Shown here one piece after another: positions 36,067 through 44,718 of a stretch of 64,000 nt of DNA. This DNA is from Akkermansia sp. (GTDB lineage Bacteria; Verrucomicrobiota; Verrucomicrobiia; Verrucomicrobiales; Akkermansiaceae), in NCBI GenBank assembly GCA_017435365.1, contig JAFSFD010000005.1, positions 1 to 64,000 on the forward strand, written 5' to 3'. Every line of letters starts with the position of its first letter. Positions within the stretch are counted from its first letter, which is position 1. A program made the translations under genes and the position numbers. The notes under the pieces were generated by a model. That model was given only the letters and a program-made list of their open reading frames with translations, was not told the origin of the DNA and made no database searches.

Positions 36067-37104
36067 ATGCAGGAGCAGATAGACCAGCAATGGATGCAGC
36101 ATGCGCTTCAACTGGCGCGTCATGGATTGGGCCTCACCAGTCCTAATCCGCCAGTCGGCGCAGTCATTGTTCAAGGCAACCACATCATAGGCGAAGGGTA
36201 TCACGAAATAGCGGGCGAAGCCCATGCCGAACGCCGGGCCATAGCCGATGCCTACGAACGGGGCAATGCAAATCTGCTCCCCGGCTCCACTATCTACGTC
36301 ACGCTGGAGCCCTGTTCCAGCGTGGGGCGCACAGGAGCCTGCACAGAGGCTATCATCCACGAGCGGATAGGCAGGGTGGTCTATGGCTCCACAGACCCCG
36401 ATATGCGCCACCAGGGCCGCGCAGACGGCGTTTTGAAGGCTGCGGGTATATCGGTATGCCCCGGCGTGCTGAAAGAGCCCTGTGACCGCTTCCTGCGCTC
36501 CTGGTTCCACGCAGTGATGACCGGGCGCCCCTGGGTCACCGCCAAGGTGGCCACCACGCTGGATGGGCGTATGACCCGCCGGCAGAAATTCTGGCTCAGC
36601 GGGGTAGATACCCTGCGTTATGCGCACCAGCTGCGCCTGGAGAGCGATGCCATCCTCATCGGCGGTAACACCCTGCGCACGGATGACCCCGCGCTCACCA
36701 TCCGCACCCCCTTGCAGGTGCCCTCTCTCCGCAAGAAGCAACCCTGGCGCATTGTGCTCACGGAAAACCTGCTTTCGCTGCCGCCCATGGCCAAACTGTT
36801 TACCGATGAGCACCACAAGCGCACCCTCGTCTGGGAAAACGTGACCGACCTGCGCGTACTCCTCAATGAACTCTATACCCGCTACGGTATTGTAAACCTC
36901 ATGCTCGAATGCGGGGGGCGGCTTCTGCGCCGTTTCCTGGAGGAGGGACTCGTCAACGAATGGATGCAGAGTATCTCCCCCATGATTGGTGCCGGCCCGG
37001 ACTATGTGGTGCCCGGTGAATTCCTGCCACAGGAGTTCATCTTCCAGCGCGAGGAACTCACCGAATGTGGCCGCGATATCATCATACGTGGCACTCTGGG
37101 GTAG
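36067..37104 (+). CDS. ribD: Riboflavin biosynthesis deaminase/reductase
   Basis: 345 residues, bifunctional. The N-terminal pyrimidine deaminase has the zinc-binding HAE (residues 53-55) and PC...C motif (Cys83 and Cys92, in EPCSSVGRTGAC). The usual His of PCxHxG is Ser here. From about residue 150 the reductase domain begins (RPWVTAKVATTLDGRM, then DAILIGGNTLRTDDP). The enzyme converts the GTP-derived pyrimidine to its ribitylamino form. The start is fixed by the promoter 7 nt upstream. No other riboflavin gene is nearby, so the pathway is dispersed. It begins about 75 bp after the last DnaA box. Confidence 0.96.
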   Translation: MQEQIDQQWMQHALQLARHGLGLTSPNPPVGAVIVQGNHIIGEGYHEIAGEAHAERRAIADAYERGNANLLPGSTIYVTLEPCSSVGRTGACTEAIIHERIGRVVYGSTDPDMRHQGRADGVLKAAGISVCPGVLKEPCDRFLRSWFHAVMTGRPWVTAKVATTLDGRMTRRQKFWLSGVDTLRYAHQLRLESDAILIGGNTLRTDDPALTIRTPLQVPSLRKKQPWRIVLTENLLSLPPMAKLFTDEHHKRTLVWENVTDLRVLLNELYTRYGIVNLMLECGGRLLRRFLEEGLVNEWMQSISPMIGAGPDYVVPGEFLPQEFIFQREELTECGRDIIIRGTLG

Positions 37105-37121
37105 TATTTTTCCTTATTAAA

Positions 37122-37137
37122 TGTTCCACATGGAACA
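37122..37137. promoter_or_regulatory. parS-like site 6
   Basis: TGTTCCACATGGAACA, a one-base variant of the perfect palindrome, in the gap after ribD and on the right of the candidate origin. Confidence 0.65.
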
Positions 37138-37155
37138 AAATGGAGCTTATAAAGC

Positions 37156-37184
37156 TTGCCGTATTGTGAAAGATACGGTAGAAT
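37156..37184 (+). promoter_or_regulatory. Promoter of the tandem lipoprotein operon
   Basis: TTGCCG (37156-37161), 17 nt, TAGAAT (37179-37184), about 20 nt before the ATG. Confidence 0.5.
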
Positions 37185-37204
37185 GGGCGCCCTTTTAATC
37201 ATTC

Positions 37205-37951
37205 ATGAAAATACGGCACATTCAGGTAAGTATGGGTATTCTGGCAGCGGTGGGGCTTGCTTCGTGCTATCCACCCCAGGTGCAGTATCCGTATACGGCC
37301 CTGGTCGTGACCCGACGGATAGAGCTGAAGGATAACCTGCTTTCCTTGCTTCCGGCAGATCAGCAGGTGCAGCAGGCTGCGCGCGAGGAAGCTGCCTGGC
37401 TGGCCGATACAGCTTACAAAGCCTCTGCCGGTATAGCCCGCATCAACGGCTCGCACTTTCCCGGCTGGGCAGGAAATGCCTTTGTCAATGCCCGCCTGCA
37501 GGACCGCGGGCTGTGCTGGCATTACCAGCACGACATGTTTCGCGAGCTCCGCCGCCGTCCGCTGCAGTATTTCCGCATCGGGTGTTGCGTGCGCGATGGC
37601 GGGAAACCCTCTGAGCACAACTGCGTGTATGTAGCGGCTAAGGATGCCGCCTGGCCGGAAGCCTGGGTGCTGGATGCCTGGATGTGGAACGGGCGCTTGA
37701 AAGTGGACGATGCCCGCAAGTTGAGCCCCAGCCGCTGGGCAGATTTGCCGAGCATCTGCCGGATTCAGTCCATCTATTATCAAGAGGGGCACCAGTGGCC
37801 CATGGAGCACTGGAGCGTGCTGCGAGGCCCGGATGGCGAGTATGAGGGATACTGGCTGCCGGAGATGCGCCGCTCTTCCCAGTACCGCCGCATGTACAAC
37901 AATATCGAACGCGGCAAAAAAGAACATCCCGGCCGGTTGACCAATTATTGA
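37205..37951 (+). CDS. Lipoprotein with Cys-His-Asp motif (paralogue A)
   Basis: 248 residues with a lipoprotein signal ending in LASC (Cys21). The mature part has a block shared with the next gene: RGLCWHYQHD (Cys104), then RELRRRPLxYF, then EHNCVY (His138), then VLDAW (Asp157). Order and spacing resemble the Cys-His-Asp triad of transglutaminase/papain-like folds, so a peptidase- or transamidase-like enzyme on the envelope is a reasonable guess. No family was recognised with certainty. Its neighbour starts one base after its stop, which makes a tandem operon of paralogues. Confidence 0.78.
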   Translation: MKIRHIQVSMGILAAVGLASCYPPQVQYPYTALVVTRRIELKDNLLSLLPADQQVQQAAREEAAWLADTAYKASAGIARINGSHFPGWAGNAFVNARLQDRGLCWHYQHDMFRELRRRPLQYFRIGCCVRDGGKPSEHNCVYVAAKDAAWPEAWVLDAWMWNGRLKVDDARKLSPSRWADLPSICRIQSIYYQEGHQWPMEHWSVLRGPDGEYEGYWLPEMRRSSQYRRMYNNIERGKKEHPGRLTNY

Positions 37952-37952
37952 T

Positions 37953-38702
37953 ATGAAGAGCGTATACCAATTTTTGTTTCTGTTCATTTCATTGCTGATG
38001 GTGGCGTGTCAGAATGCCCCCCGGCCCGATTATGTGGAGCAACCGCACATCGTGCAAAAGCGCCAGGAACTGCAGCAAAGGCTTCTCAAACTCCTCCCGG
38101 AGGAGCAGCGCAGCCATGCATCTGCCCGGCAAGAAGCAACCTGGCTGGCCGACACCGCCTACAAAGCCTCTGCAGCCATTGCCCGCCACAACGACCCCAT
38201 GTTTGTCAACTGGCTCAACAACCGCGTGGTCAATACCCGCAAGAATGTGCGCCACCGTGGTCTTTGCTGGCACTACCAGCATGACCTCTACCGCGAGCTT
38301 CGCCGCCGCCCGCTGCACTATTTCACCCTGGGCTGCTGCGTGAAAGACCAGGGGCGGGGTGGGGAACACCATGTCGTCTATCTAGCCCCGAAAAACGGAC
38401 CTCGTACCAAGGTGATACTGCTGGATGCCTGGTGGTATGCCGGCCGCCTCCGGGTGGAAGATGAGAAAGAAGCCGATGGCTGGATGGATGACCCCCGCAG
38501 CGTGGCCAACCTCAACCGCATATATCCGGCCGGACACAAGCGCCCCATCGAGCACTGGTCCATGGTGCGCACCGGCACCCGCTATGCGGACTACATCTAC
38601 AGCGACCTGCCCGAGGCTCGCAAGACCACCCAGTGGCAATACATGCAGGAGCAGATCAAACAGGGCATGAAGCGCCGCGGCGGCAAGCCGTATGATTATT
38701 GA
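37953..38702 (+). CDS. Lipoprotein with Cys-His-Asp motif (paralogue B)
   Basis: 249 residues, a clear paralogue of the preceding protein, roughly half identical by eye over the middle. The lipobox is MVAC (Cys19). The conserved residues recur: Cys105 in RGLCWHYQHD, His139 in GEHHVVY, Asp158 in LLDAW, with WLADTAYKASAxIAR near residues 64-78. Retention of the putative triad in both copies argues that it matters. Signal sequences and C-termini differ, suggesting divergence after an old duplication. It shares the promoter of paralogue A. Substrate unknown. Confidence 0.78.
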   Translation: MKSVYQFLFLFISLLMVACQNAPRPDYVEQPHIVQKRQELQQRLLKLLPEEQRSHASARQEATWLADTAYKASAAIARHNDPMFVNWLNNRVVNTRKNVRHRGLCWHYQHDLYRELRRRPLHYFTLGCCVKDQGRGGEHHVVYLAPKNGPRTKVILLDAWWYAGRLRVEDEKEADGWMDDPRSVANLNRIYPAGHKRPIEHWSMVRTGTRYADYIYSDLPEARKTTQWQYMQEQIKQGMKRRGGKPYDY

Positions 38703-38785
38703 ACCTGCCGTCGGCCTCACGGCGCAGCAGCAGCTTTGGCGCGGTAAGCGATATCCGGCGTCTTTCAGGCGAACAGTATATTTTC

Positions 38786-38814
38786 TTGTTAGTTCGCGCG
38801 GGACGTGTTAAAAC
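38786..38814 (+). promoter_or_regulatory. hsdM promoter
   Basis: TTGTTA (38786-38791), 17 nt, TAAAAC (38809-38814). Six nt separate the -10 from the ATG, again a leaderless arrangement. The -10 is weak, as is common for restriction operons. Upstream (38749) a single GATATC-hairpin fragment is present. Confidence 0.5.
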
Positions 38815-38820
38815 AGTTAC

Positions 38821-40344
38821 ATGGCACGCCGACCGTCCAAAAAAGCTAAAGATTCCGCTCCACTTCCCTTTGAACAGCAGATTTGGGAAGCCGCTTGTGT
38901 GCTCTGGGGTCACATTCCTGCGGCAGATTACCGGAAAGTGATTATCGGATTGATTTTCCTGCGCTATGTCTCCTCCCGTTTCACCAATCGATACCAGCAG
39001 CTGGTATTTGATGGCGAGGGCTTTGAGAATGACCGCGATTTTTATGCGGAGGAAAATGTTTTCTGGGTGCCTGTTGAAGCTCGTTGGGAAACGATAGCAG
39101 CAGCGGCCCATACCCCGGAAATCGGCATGGTGATTGATGAAGCCATGCGGGCTATTGAGCGCGAAAATATGACGCTCAAGGACGTGCTGCCCAAGGATTA
39201 TGCCAAGCCGGAACTGGATAAGCGCGTGCTGGGTGAAGTGGTCGATTTGTTCACCAATCTGGATATGGGATCAGCGCAGGAAAGTACCGATTTGCTGGGG
39301 CGTACCTACGAATACTGCATCGCGAAATTTGCGGCTTACGAAGGGACGAAAGGCGGTGAATTCTACACCCCCGCCAGTGTGGTGAAAACACTTGTAGCCA
39401 TCTTAAAGCCGTTTGAAAACTGCCGCGTGTATGACCCCTGTTGTGGTTCCGGCGGCATGTTTGTGCAGAGTGCACGTTTTATCGAGGAGCATAGTGGTCG
39501 CCGCGATGCCATTTCTGTGTACGGCCAGGAATCGAACTCCGATACCTGGAAAATGGCTAAAATCAATATGGCTATCCGTGGTATTTCGGCCGATTTCGGT
39601 AAGCACCACGCCGACACCTTCCACAACGATTTACATAAATCGCTCAAAGCTGATTTCATTCTGGCTAATCCCCCTTTTAACCTTTCCGGCTGGGGACAGG
39701 AAAAACTCCAGGAGGATGTCCGCTGGCAATATGGTACCCCGCCGCCGGGAAATGCCAACTTCGCCTGGATTCAGCATATGATTCACCACCTGGCGCCCAA
39801 TGGCAAGATTGGTCTTGTGCTGGCTAATGGTGCTGTTTCTTCCCAGCAGAGTGGCGAAGGCGAAATACGGCGGAAAATTGTAGAAGATGACCTCGTGGAG
39901 GGTATTGTGGCTCTCCCCACACAGCTTTTCTACAGCGTTACCATTCCGGTGACTCTCTGGTTCATTTCCAGAAACAAAAAGCAGAAAGGCAAGACCCTCT
40001 TCATTGATGCCCGTAAAATGGGCACCATGATTGACCGCAAACACCGCGATTTCTCCGATGATGACATCGCCCGCCTGGCTGATACCTTCACCGCGTTCCA
40101 GAATGGTACCCTGGAGGATGTCAAAGGCTTCTGCGCCGCTGTCACTACCGCCGATATTGCAAAACAGGACTTCATTCTTACCCCCGGTCGCTATGTGGGT
40201 ATCGAAGAACAGGAAGAAGATGCAGAGCCCTTCGATGAGAAAATGAAACGCCTTACCGCTGAGCTTTCTTCTCTCTTCTCCCAATCCCACGAGCTCGAAG
40301 AGCAGATTAAACGCAACCTGAAGGAGATTGGGTATGAAATCTGA
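38821..40344 (+). CDS. hsdM: Type I restriction-modification methyltransferase subunit
   Basis: 507 residues, N6-adenine methyltransferase of a type I system. An N-terminal HsdM helical domain (residues 15-160) is followed by the SAM-binding motif DPCCGSGGMF (205-214) and the catalytic NPPF (283-286). A C-terminal helical part contacts HsdS. With HsdS it methylates, and with HsdR it cuts, the recognition site. The stop overlaps the hsdS start by 11 bp. It shows normal composition, unlike the AT-rich genes that follow. Confidence 0.97.
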   Translation: MARRPSKKAKDSAPLPFEQQIWEAACVLWGHIPAADYRKVIIGLIFLRYVSSRFTNRYQQLVFDGEGFENDRDFYAEENVFWVPVEARWETIAAAAHTPEIGMVIDEAMRAIERENMTLKDVLPKDYAKPELDKRVLGEVVDLFTNLDMGSAQESTDLLGRTYEYCIAKFAAYEGTKGGEFYTPASVVKTLVAILKPFENCRVYDPCCGSGGMFVQSARFIEEHSGRRDAISVYGQESNSDTWKMAKINMAIRGISADFGKHHADTFHNDLHKSLKADFILANPPFNLSGWGQEKLQEDVRWQYGTPPPGNANFAWIQHMIHHLAPNGKIGLVLANGAVSSQQSGEGEIRRKIVEDDLVEGIVALPTQLFYSVTIPVTLWFISRNKKQKGKTLFIDARKMGTMIDRKHRDFSDDDIARLADTFTAFQNGTLEDVKGFCAAVTTADIAKQDFILTPGRYVGIEEQEEDAEPFDEKMKRLTAELSSLFSQSHELEEQIKRNLKEIGYEI

Positions 40345-41452
40345 GTGGACTAGGACGAAGTTGTTGAACGTATGTTCCCGTTTGAGTAGCGGTAAATCCA
40401 TACCTGCAAAAAAAATGAGGGGGAAGGGACATATTCCCGTATACGGTGGTAATGGTGTTAGAGGGTATATAGATGCTGAGGAAAACTTTAATGGGGAGTG
40501 CGCAATTATTGGGCGTCAAGGGGCATATTGCGGCAATGTTCGGTATTATTCAGGAAAAGCGTATATGACCGAACATGCTATAGTTATACAAGCAAACGAG
40601 CTTGCTGATACACGGTTTCTTGCATATAAACTATCTTTAATGCAGTTGGGGCGTTTGTCGGGTCAGTCAGCTCAACCAGGCTTATCGGTTAAGGTTTTAG
40701 GAGAACAAGTTATAGAAATTCCTCCTCTCCCTATTCAGCGAAAAATCGCTTCCATTCTTTCCACTTTGGACGATAAAATCGAAACAAATAATGCCATCTG
40801 CCGAAATCTGGAAGAACAGGCCATGGCTTTATTTAAGAAGCGTTTTTATTCGTTTTCGGGGCAACATGGGGGAGAGAAGCCAGTATATGATTTTGCGGAA
40901 TTTATTAATGGTACAGCGTTCAAGCAGCGAGAGTATGGATCGACTGGGCTTCCTATTATTAAAATAGCAGAACTAAAATCGGGCATTACTTCATCTACTC
41001 TATTGTATAGTGGGAGTAACAAAGATGAAAAATATTACATACAGAATGGAGATATTTTGTTTTCTTGGTCTGGTAATCCTGACACATCGATAGACGTATT
41101 TATTTGGGCTAGAGGCGATGCTATACTCAATCAACACATTTTTAATGTCAAGAGTAGGTACGGTGCAAAATGGTTTACATATTTGATGCTTAAAAGCTAT
41201 ATGCCAGTCTTTGCGAAGATTGCGATGGATAAACAGACAACGGGTTTGGGGCATGTGACAGTAGCTGATTTAAAAAGATTAACCTTTTCCTTCAACTTGG
41301 AGCATATTCTCTCATTCGAAAAAGAAGTGTCATTTTATATGGAACAAGTATACAATACTCTTATAGAAAATAACACTTTATCTATTCTGAGGGATATTTT
41401 GCTGCCTAAACTGATGAATGGGAAGTTGGACTTGGACAGGATAGAAGCGTGA
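40334..41452 (+). CDS. hsdS: Type I restriction-modification specificity subunit
   Basis: 372 residues with two target-recognition domains separated by the central conserved helix (IPPLPIQRKIASILSTLDDKIE..., about residues 130-160). A second such region closes the protein (LLPKLMNGKLDLDRIEA). It sets the DNA sequence recognised by the complex. The start at 40334 is chosen for a good ribosome-binding site, AAGGAG at 40321-40326, 7 nt upstream; this is one of the few clear ones in the window. It is AT-rich relative to hsdM, as is common for recombining specificity genes. The recognition sequence cannot be predicted. Confidence 0.95.
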   Translation: MKSEWTRTKLLNVCSRLSSGKSIPAKKMRGKGHIPVYGGNGVRGYIDAEENFNGECAIIGRQGAYCGNVRYYSGKAYMTEHAIVIQANELADTRFLAYKLSLMQLGRLSGQSAQPGLSVKVLGEQVIEIPPLPIQRKIASILSTLDDKIETNNAICRNLEEQAMALFKKRFYSFSGQHGGEKPVYDFAEFINGTAFKQREYGSTGLPIIKIAELKSGITSSTLLYSGSNKDEKYYIQNGDILFSWSGNPDTSIDVFIWARGDAILNQHIFNVKSRYGAKWFTYLMLKSYMPVFAKIAMDKQTTGLGHVTVADLKRLTFSFNLEHILSFEKEVSFYMEQVYNTLIENNTLSILRDILLPKLMNGKLDLDRIEA

Positions 41453-41455
41453 TAT

Positions 41456-43222
41456 ATGGATATAGAGCAAATAGCCGTTCATTCTGTCTCTTTAAAGATT
41501 GCAAAATGTCAATTCGCAAAACCGTTTATTAAATGGGATGATCGAGGACCCGCTTTAGATGGAGAAATTGCGGTTTACAGGAAATCGGCACAGACAAAGG
41601 ATGATATAATATGTTTTTTGCCAGTACAGGTAAAAGGGTGTACAAAACTTAGGATAACAAAAGAACAAAAAGCAACATATTCGATAAATATTGCAGATTT
41701 AAAAATTTATTTGCAGGCCGGAGGAGTTTTATTTTTTGTTGTTGAAATAAGAAATCGTGAAGCGAATAGAATTTTCTGCAAGTCATTATTACCATATGAC
41801 ATAAAACTTCTTCTTCAACTTTATTCGAGCCAAAAAAGTTGCAGTGTAAATTTTGATGAGCTTCCCACGGAAGAGGCTGATATAGATCTCATGCTTATTG
41901 AGATGGCAGAAAATAAAAAAATACAGGTTTGTGCCATCAATTCTCCTTTGATAAGCATTGCAGATTTGGTGAAGTCTAAAACTGCATTTGCATTGAAGAC
42001 AAGTTTTACTGTAAAAAAAGAAAGTATAAAATCAAGTTCAGACTTATTAAAATTACATAAGGAATCATATATATATGCAGAATTAGAACATGGCATAACT
42101 CTTCCTGTTGGAATAGGTAAGTTGCATTCTACATACGAAAGAATAAATAAAGATATTAGTGTAAATGGAAAAGTATATTACACTGTTTATGAAAAGAGTC
42201 AATTTGAGAATGTCTTAATATGGAAGATAGGAAAATCTATCTCATTTAAGTTTGACTATTCAAATAAAAAAATGCGTATAGATTTCGAACCATCAGGCAC
42301 ATTGTCGGAACGCATAGTAGCTCTTGAATTTCTTATTTCCTTTATTGAAAATCATGGATTTAAAATAGCGGGAGAGGATGTGATTCTGCCTGATGAAAAA
42401 TCGAAATTGCATGAGTCTTCTCTGAATCATCAAAAAAAACACCTGGAATGGTTAACTGCGTTGAGAAAAGTATTGACGAAAATGGGTGTTGATGAGGATA
42501 TTGATTATTCAGCATTAGATGAAGCAATGCTAGATGATTTGTCAGATTTCGTAAATGATTTTTACGATAGAAATGTAGTAAAACTTCCATATGATGTTCC
42601 AATGCTGTGGAAATGCTCGCGAGTGGCGAACATGAATTTTTTAATTGTAGCATTGGAAAGAAATAAAGGAGAGTATGAGCTAGTGAATTTCAATGAAGCT
42701 GAAGCAGTGATTGTCGAAAAAGAGGATGGTTCATTTGAAAAATCATCTTTGTATTTATGCTTAGGTCGCAATGAGTTCTTAAAAGCCTCGAATATCAATT
42801 ATGATAAGATTCTAAGTTCGATCAAATCCTTAAATCTTTCAGAGTATCACTTTGAAGGTATTACTTTTTTAATTTTAGAGCTCTTGCATGCGAGTGATAA
42901 GCAGGAAAAAAACTGCAAAATCTTGCTTACTATAGCGCTTGAGCTTTCTTCATGGTTAAAAAATAATGCTAAGAAGAAAGACAAAGTACTTGTGATGATA
43001 AATTATTTACAGTGTATTAAAAGAATCAGATCATTCACTGATGAAGAAAATCATGAGTTGTTACTAATTGCTCACAATAAGACTAATCTAATAGAATTTA
43101 GGATAGCAGCACACTTGTTATTGGATGAGCAGACAACAGCAGGCTACTTATATGCAAAGTTATCGCCTAAGAAACAAACGGAGTTTAAGCAATATCCGAT
43201 TTTCAATTTGTGGAAGGCATAA
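41456..43222 (+). CDS. DUF4365-like putative nuclease protein in the RM locus
   Basis: 588 residues, markedly AT-rich, four bp after hsdS. The first ~160 residues resemble DUF4365: a helix (EQIAVHSVSLKIAKCQF), then D35-G-E37 and Q58-V-K60 in the spacing of a PD-(D/E)xK nuclease core (LDGEIAVY ... FLPVQVKG). The remaining ~430 residues are helical, Lys/Glu-rich and match no family I know. There is no signal peptide or membrane segment. Placement between specificity subunit and Septu-like genes suggests an accessory effector of the defence locus, an inference from context. Poor codon adaptation supports recent gain. Confidence 0.72.
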   Translation: MDIEQIAVHSVSLKIAKCQFAKPFIKWDDRGPALDGEIAVYRKSAQTKDDIICFLPVQVKGCTKLRITKEQKATYSINIADLKIYLQAGGVLFFVVEIRNREANRIFCKSLLPYDIKLLLQLYSSQKSCSVNFDELPTEEADIDLMLIEMAENKKIQVCAINSPLISIADLVKSKTAFALKTSFTVKKESIKSSSDLLKLHKESYIYAELEHGITLPVGIGKLHSTYERINKDISVNGKVYYTVYEKSQFENVLIWKIGKSISFKFDYSNKKMRIDFEPSGTLSERIVALEFLISFIENHGFKIAGEDVILPDEKSKLHESSLNHQKKHLEWLTALRKVLTKMGVDEDIDYSALDEAMLDDLSDFVNDFYDRNVVKLPYDVPMLWKCSRVANMNFLIVALERNKGEYELVNFNEAEAVIVEKEDGSFEKSSLYLCLGRNEFLKASNINYDKILSSIKSLNLSEYHFEGITFLILELLHASDKQEKNCKILLTIALELSSWLKNNAKKKDKVLVMINYLQCIKRIRSFTDEENHELLLIAHNKTNLIEFRIAAHLLLDEQTTAGYLYAKLSPKKQTEFKQYPIFNLWKA

Positions 43223-43258
43223 AGTTTGTAAAATTGCTTGGTTGCTACGTGCGAAGAG

Positions 43259-43286
43259 TTGACATGTTTCGAAATAGTGGTATAAT
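43259..43286 (+). promoter_or_regulatory. Internal consensus promoter for the Septu-like pair
   Basis: TTGACA (43259-43264), 16 nt, TATAAT (43281-43286). Both hexamers are perfect. The ATG at 43287 abuts the -10 and cannot be in the mRNA, so the ATPase should start at 43299 or 43305. The pair can thus be expressed apart from hsdMS. Confidence 0.75.
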
Positions 43287-43304
43287 ATGCTGAAAGTTAT
43301 GGAG

Positions 43305-44714
43305 ATGGATATACCCTTCTACAAAGATTTGAAACCTACGAGTATAACGTACTTGCGCATGGTGAATTATCGTAAGTTCAAAAAGGTTGATTTTAATCTT
43401 CACCCTGCTTTGAATGTCTTTTTGGGTAATAACGGTAGTGGCAAGACAAGCATTCTGGATGCTATTTCTCTGCTGATATCGTCAATATTTCCTTTATGTG
43501 AGCATCAACCCAAAATTCGTTCGCTAAGCTACGAATTGAGAAATATCAGATCTTACATGCAATGTGTGAGAGGGAAGTACCGTCTTGTGCGTGAAGATGT
43601 AAGTGGCATAGTTGGTGCCCTTTCTTACTACTCGTGTACTGATTCATCGGAAGGGTATAATGTGGTCGGATTGTCTGTGGGACGCAAACTGAGTACGCAT
43701 CAGGATTTTCAGATAGATTCTACGATAAAACAGCTGGCAAGCATATACAACGAGCGCGTCATGAGGGGGCATGGCATTCCTACGTTTGCTCATTACGGTT
43801 CTCATCGAGGTGCTGAGCAAGGCGATAGAAAGCGCTTTGCGCGCCGAAAGATAGAGTACACAAATCCATTTGCGGCATATATCAATGCGCTGCATCCGAG
43901 TCTGGATTTTGATGCTTTCCTGGAGTGGTTTAGTGAGGAAGAGGCTTCCGAGTTGCGCATGCAGCGAACAAATAAATCATACAAAAGCACTGAGTTAAGT
44001 GCAGTGCGGGCTGCTATAAGTAAAGTTTTTGAGACGTCTGATATCAAGATCAAAGATCCGAGATTTGAGGCGAATCCTAAACGTTTTGTGCTGACGAGTG
44101 TATTACCGGATGGTGAGGAACTGGAACTTGAATTTGATCAATTATCAGATGGATATAGAGCTATGATTGCCTTGGTAGCTGATTATGCCAGGCGTATGGC
44201 CATCGCCAATCAATATTCAACGCTGAATCCACTTGAAGGAGAAGGGATACTTCTCATTGATGAAATAGATGCCCATTTGCATCCGAAATGGCAGTATCGG
44301 GTAATTCAGGATTTGAGAAGAACTTTTCCTAACGTGCAGCTGATAGTGACGACTCATTCAGCAGAGGTGGTTTCATCTGTTTTGCGAGAAAGTGTTTATA
44401 TTCTTGATTCTGGAGATGGTGAAACAGTCATTACGCATCCGGAAGAACAGACGGAAGGTGATTCCCCCGATTATATTTCGAGTAGTATTATGCAGACGCC
44501 TGAGGCGTACAGGAAAGCCCCGGCGTATCAGGCTTTCCTGCGTTGCTTGGCTTCCATTCAGGAGGATAAGGTGGATACGCCCGAGTTCTCCGAATTGAAA
44601 GAGCAAGTAATCAAGCATTACGGGGAAACGCATCACATTACCAAGACGTTGGAAGCTCGCCTGAAGGGTTTGGAGAACAAAAAGGCTCTCATGATGAAAC
44701 TGAGGAAGCGTTGA
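43305..44714 (+). CDS. Septu PtuA-like ATPase
   Basis: 469 residues from the preferred start (43305; 43299 is possible). An ABC/SMC-like AAA ATPase with Walker A GNNGSGKTS (residues 41-49), a long insertion, then GILLIDEIDAHLHPKWQ (Walker B/signature) and VTTHSAEVV. Paired with an HNH nuclease gene 4 bp downstream, this is the layout of Septu systems, where PtuA and PtuB form a complex that degrades phage DNA or RNA. Related ATPases accompany retrons, but no reverse transcriptase is present. Its own consensus promoter separates it from hsdS. Confidence 0.85.
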   Translation: MDIPFYKDLKPTSITYLRMVNYRKFKKVDFNLHPALNVFLGNNGSGKTSILDAISLLISSIFPLCEHQPKIRSLSYELRNIRSYMQCVRGKYRLVREDVSGIVGALSYYSCTDSSEGYNVVGLSVGRKLSTHQDFQIDSTIKQLASIYNERVMRGHGIPTFAHYGSHRGAEQGDRKRFARRKIEYTNPFAAYINALHPSLDFDAFLEWFSEEEASELRMQRTNKSYKSTELSAVRAAISKVFETSDIKIKDPRFEANPKRFVLTSVLPDGEELELEFDQLSDGYRAMIALVADYARRMAIANQYSTLNPLEGEGILLIDEIDAHLHPKWQYRVIQDLRRTFPNVQLIVTTHSAEVVSSVLRESVYILDSGDGETVITHPEEQTEGDSPDYISSSIMQTPEAYRKAPAYQAFLRCLASIQEDKVDTPEFSELKEQVIKHYGETHHITKTLEARLKGLENKKALMMKLRKR

Positions 44715-44718
44715 AGTA

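Noticed and set aside
43287..44714. Retron
   Set aside because: The ATPase and HNH pair resembles retron-associated genes, but no reverse transcriptase or msr/msd structure is present.
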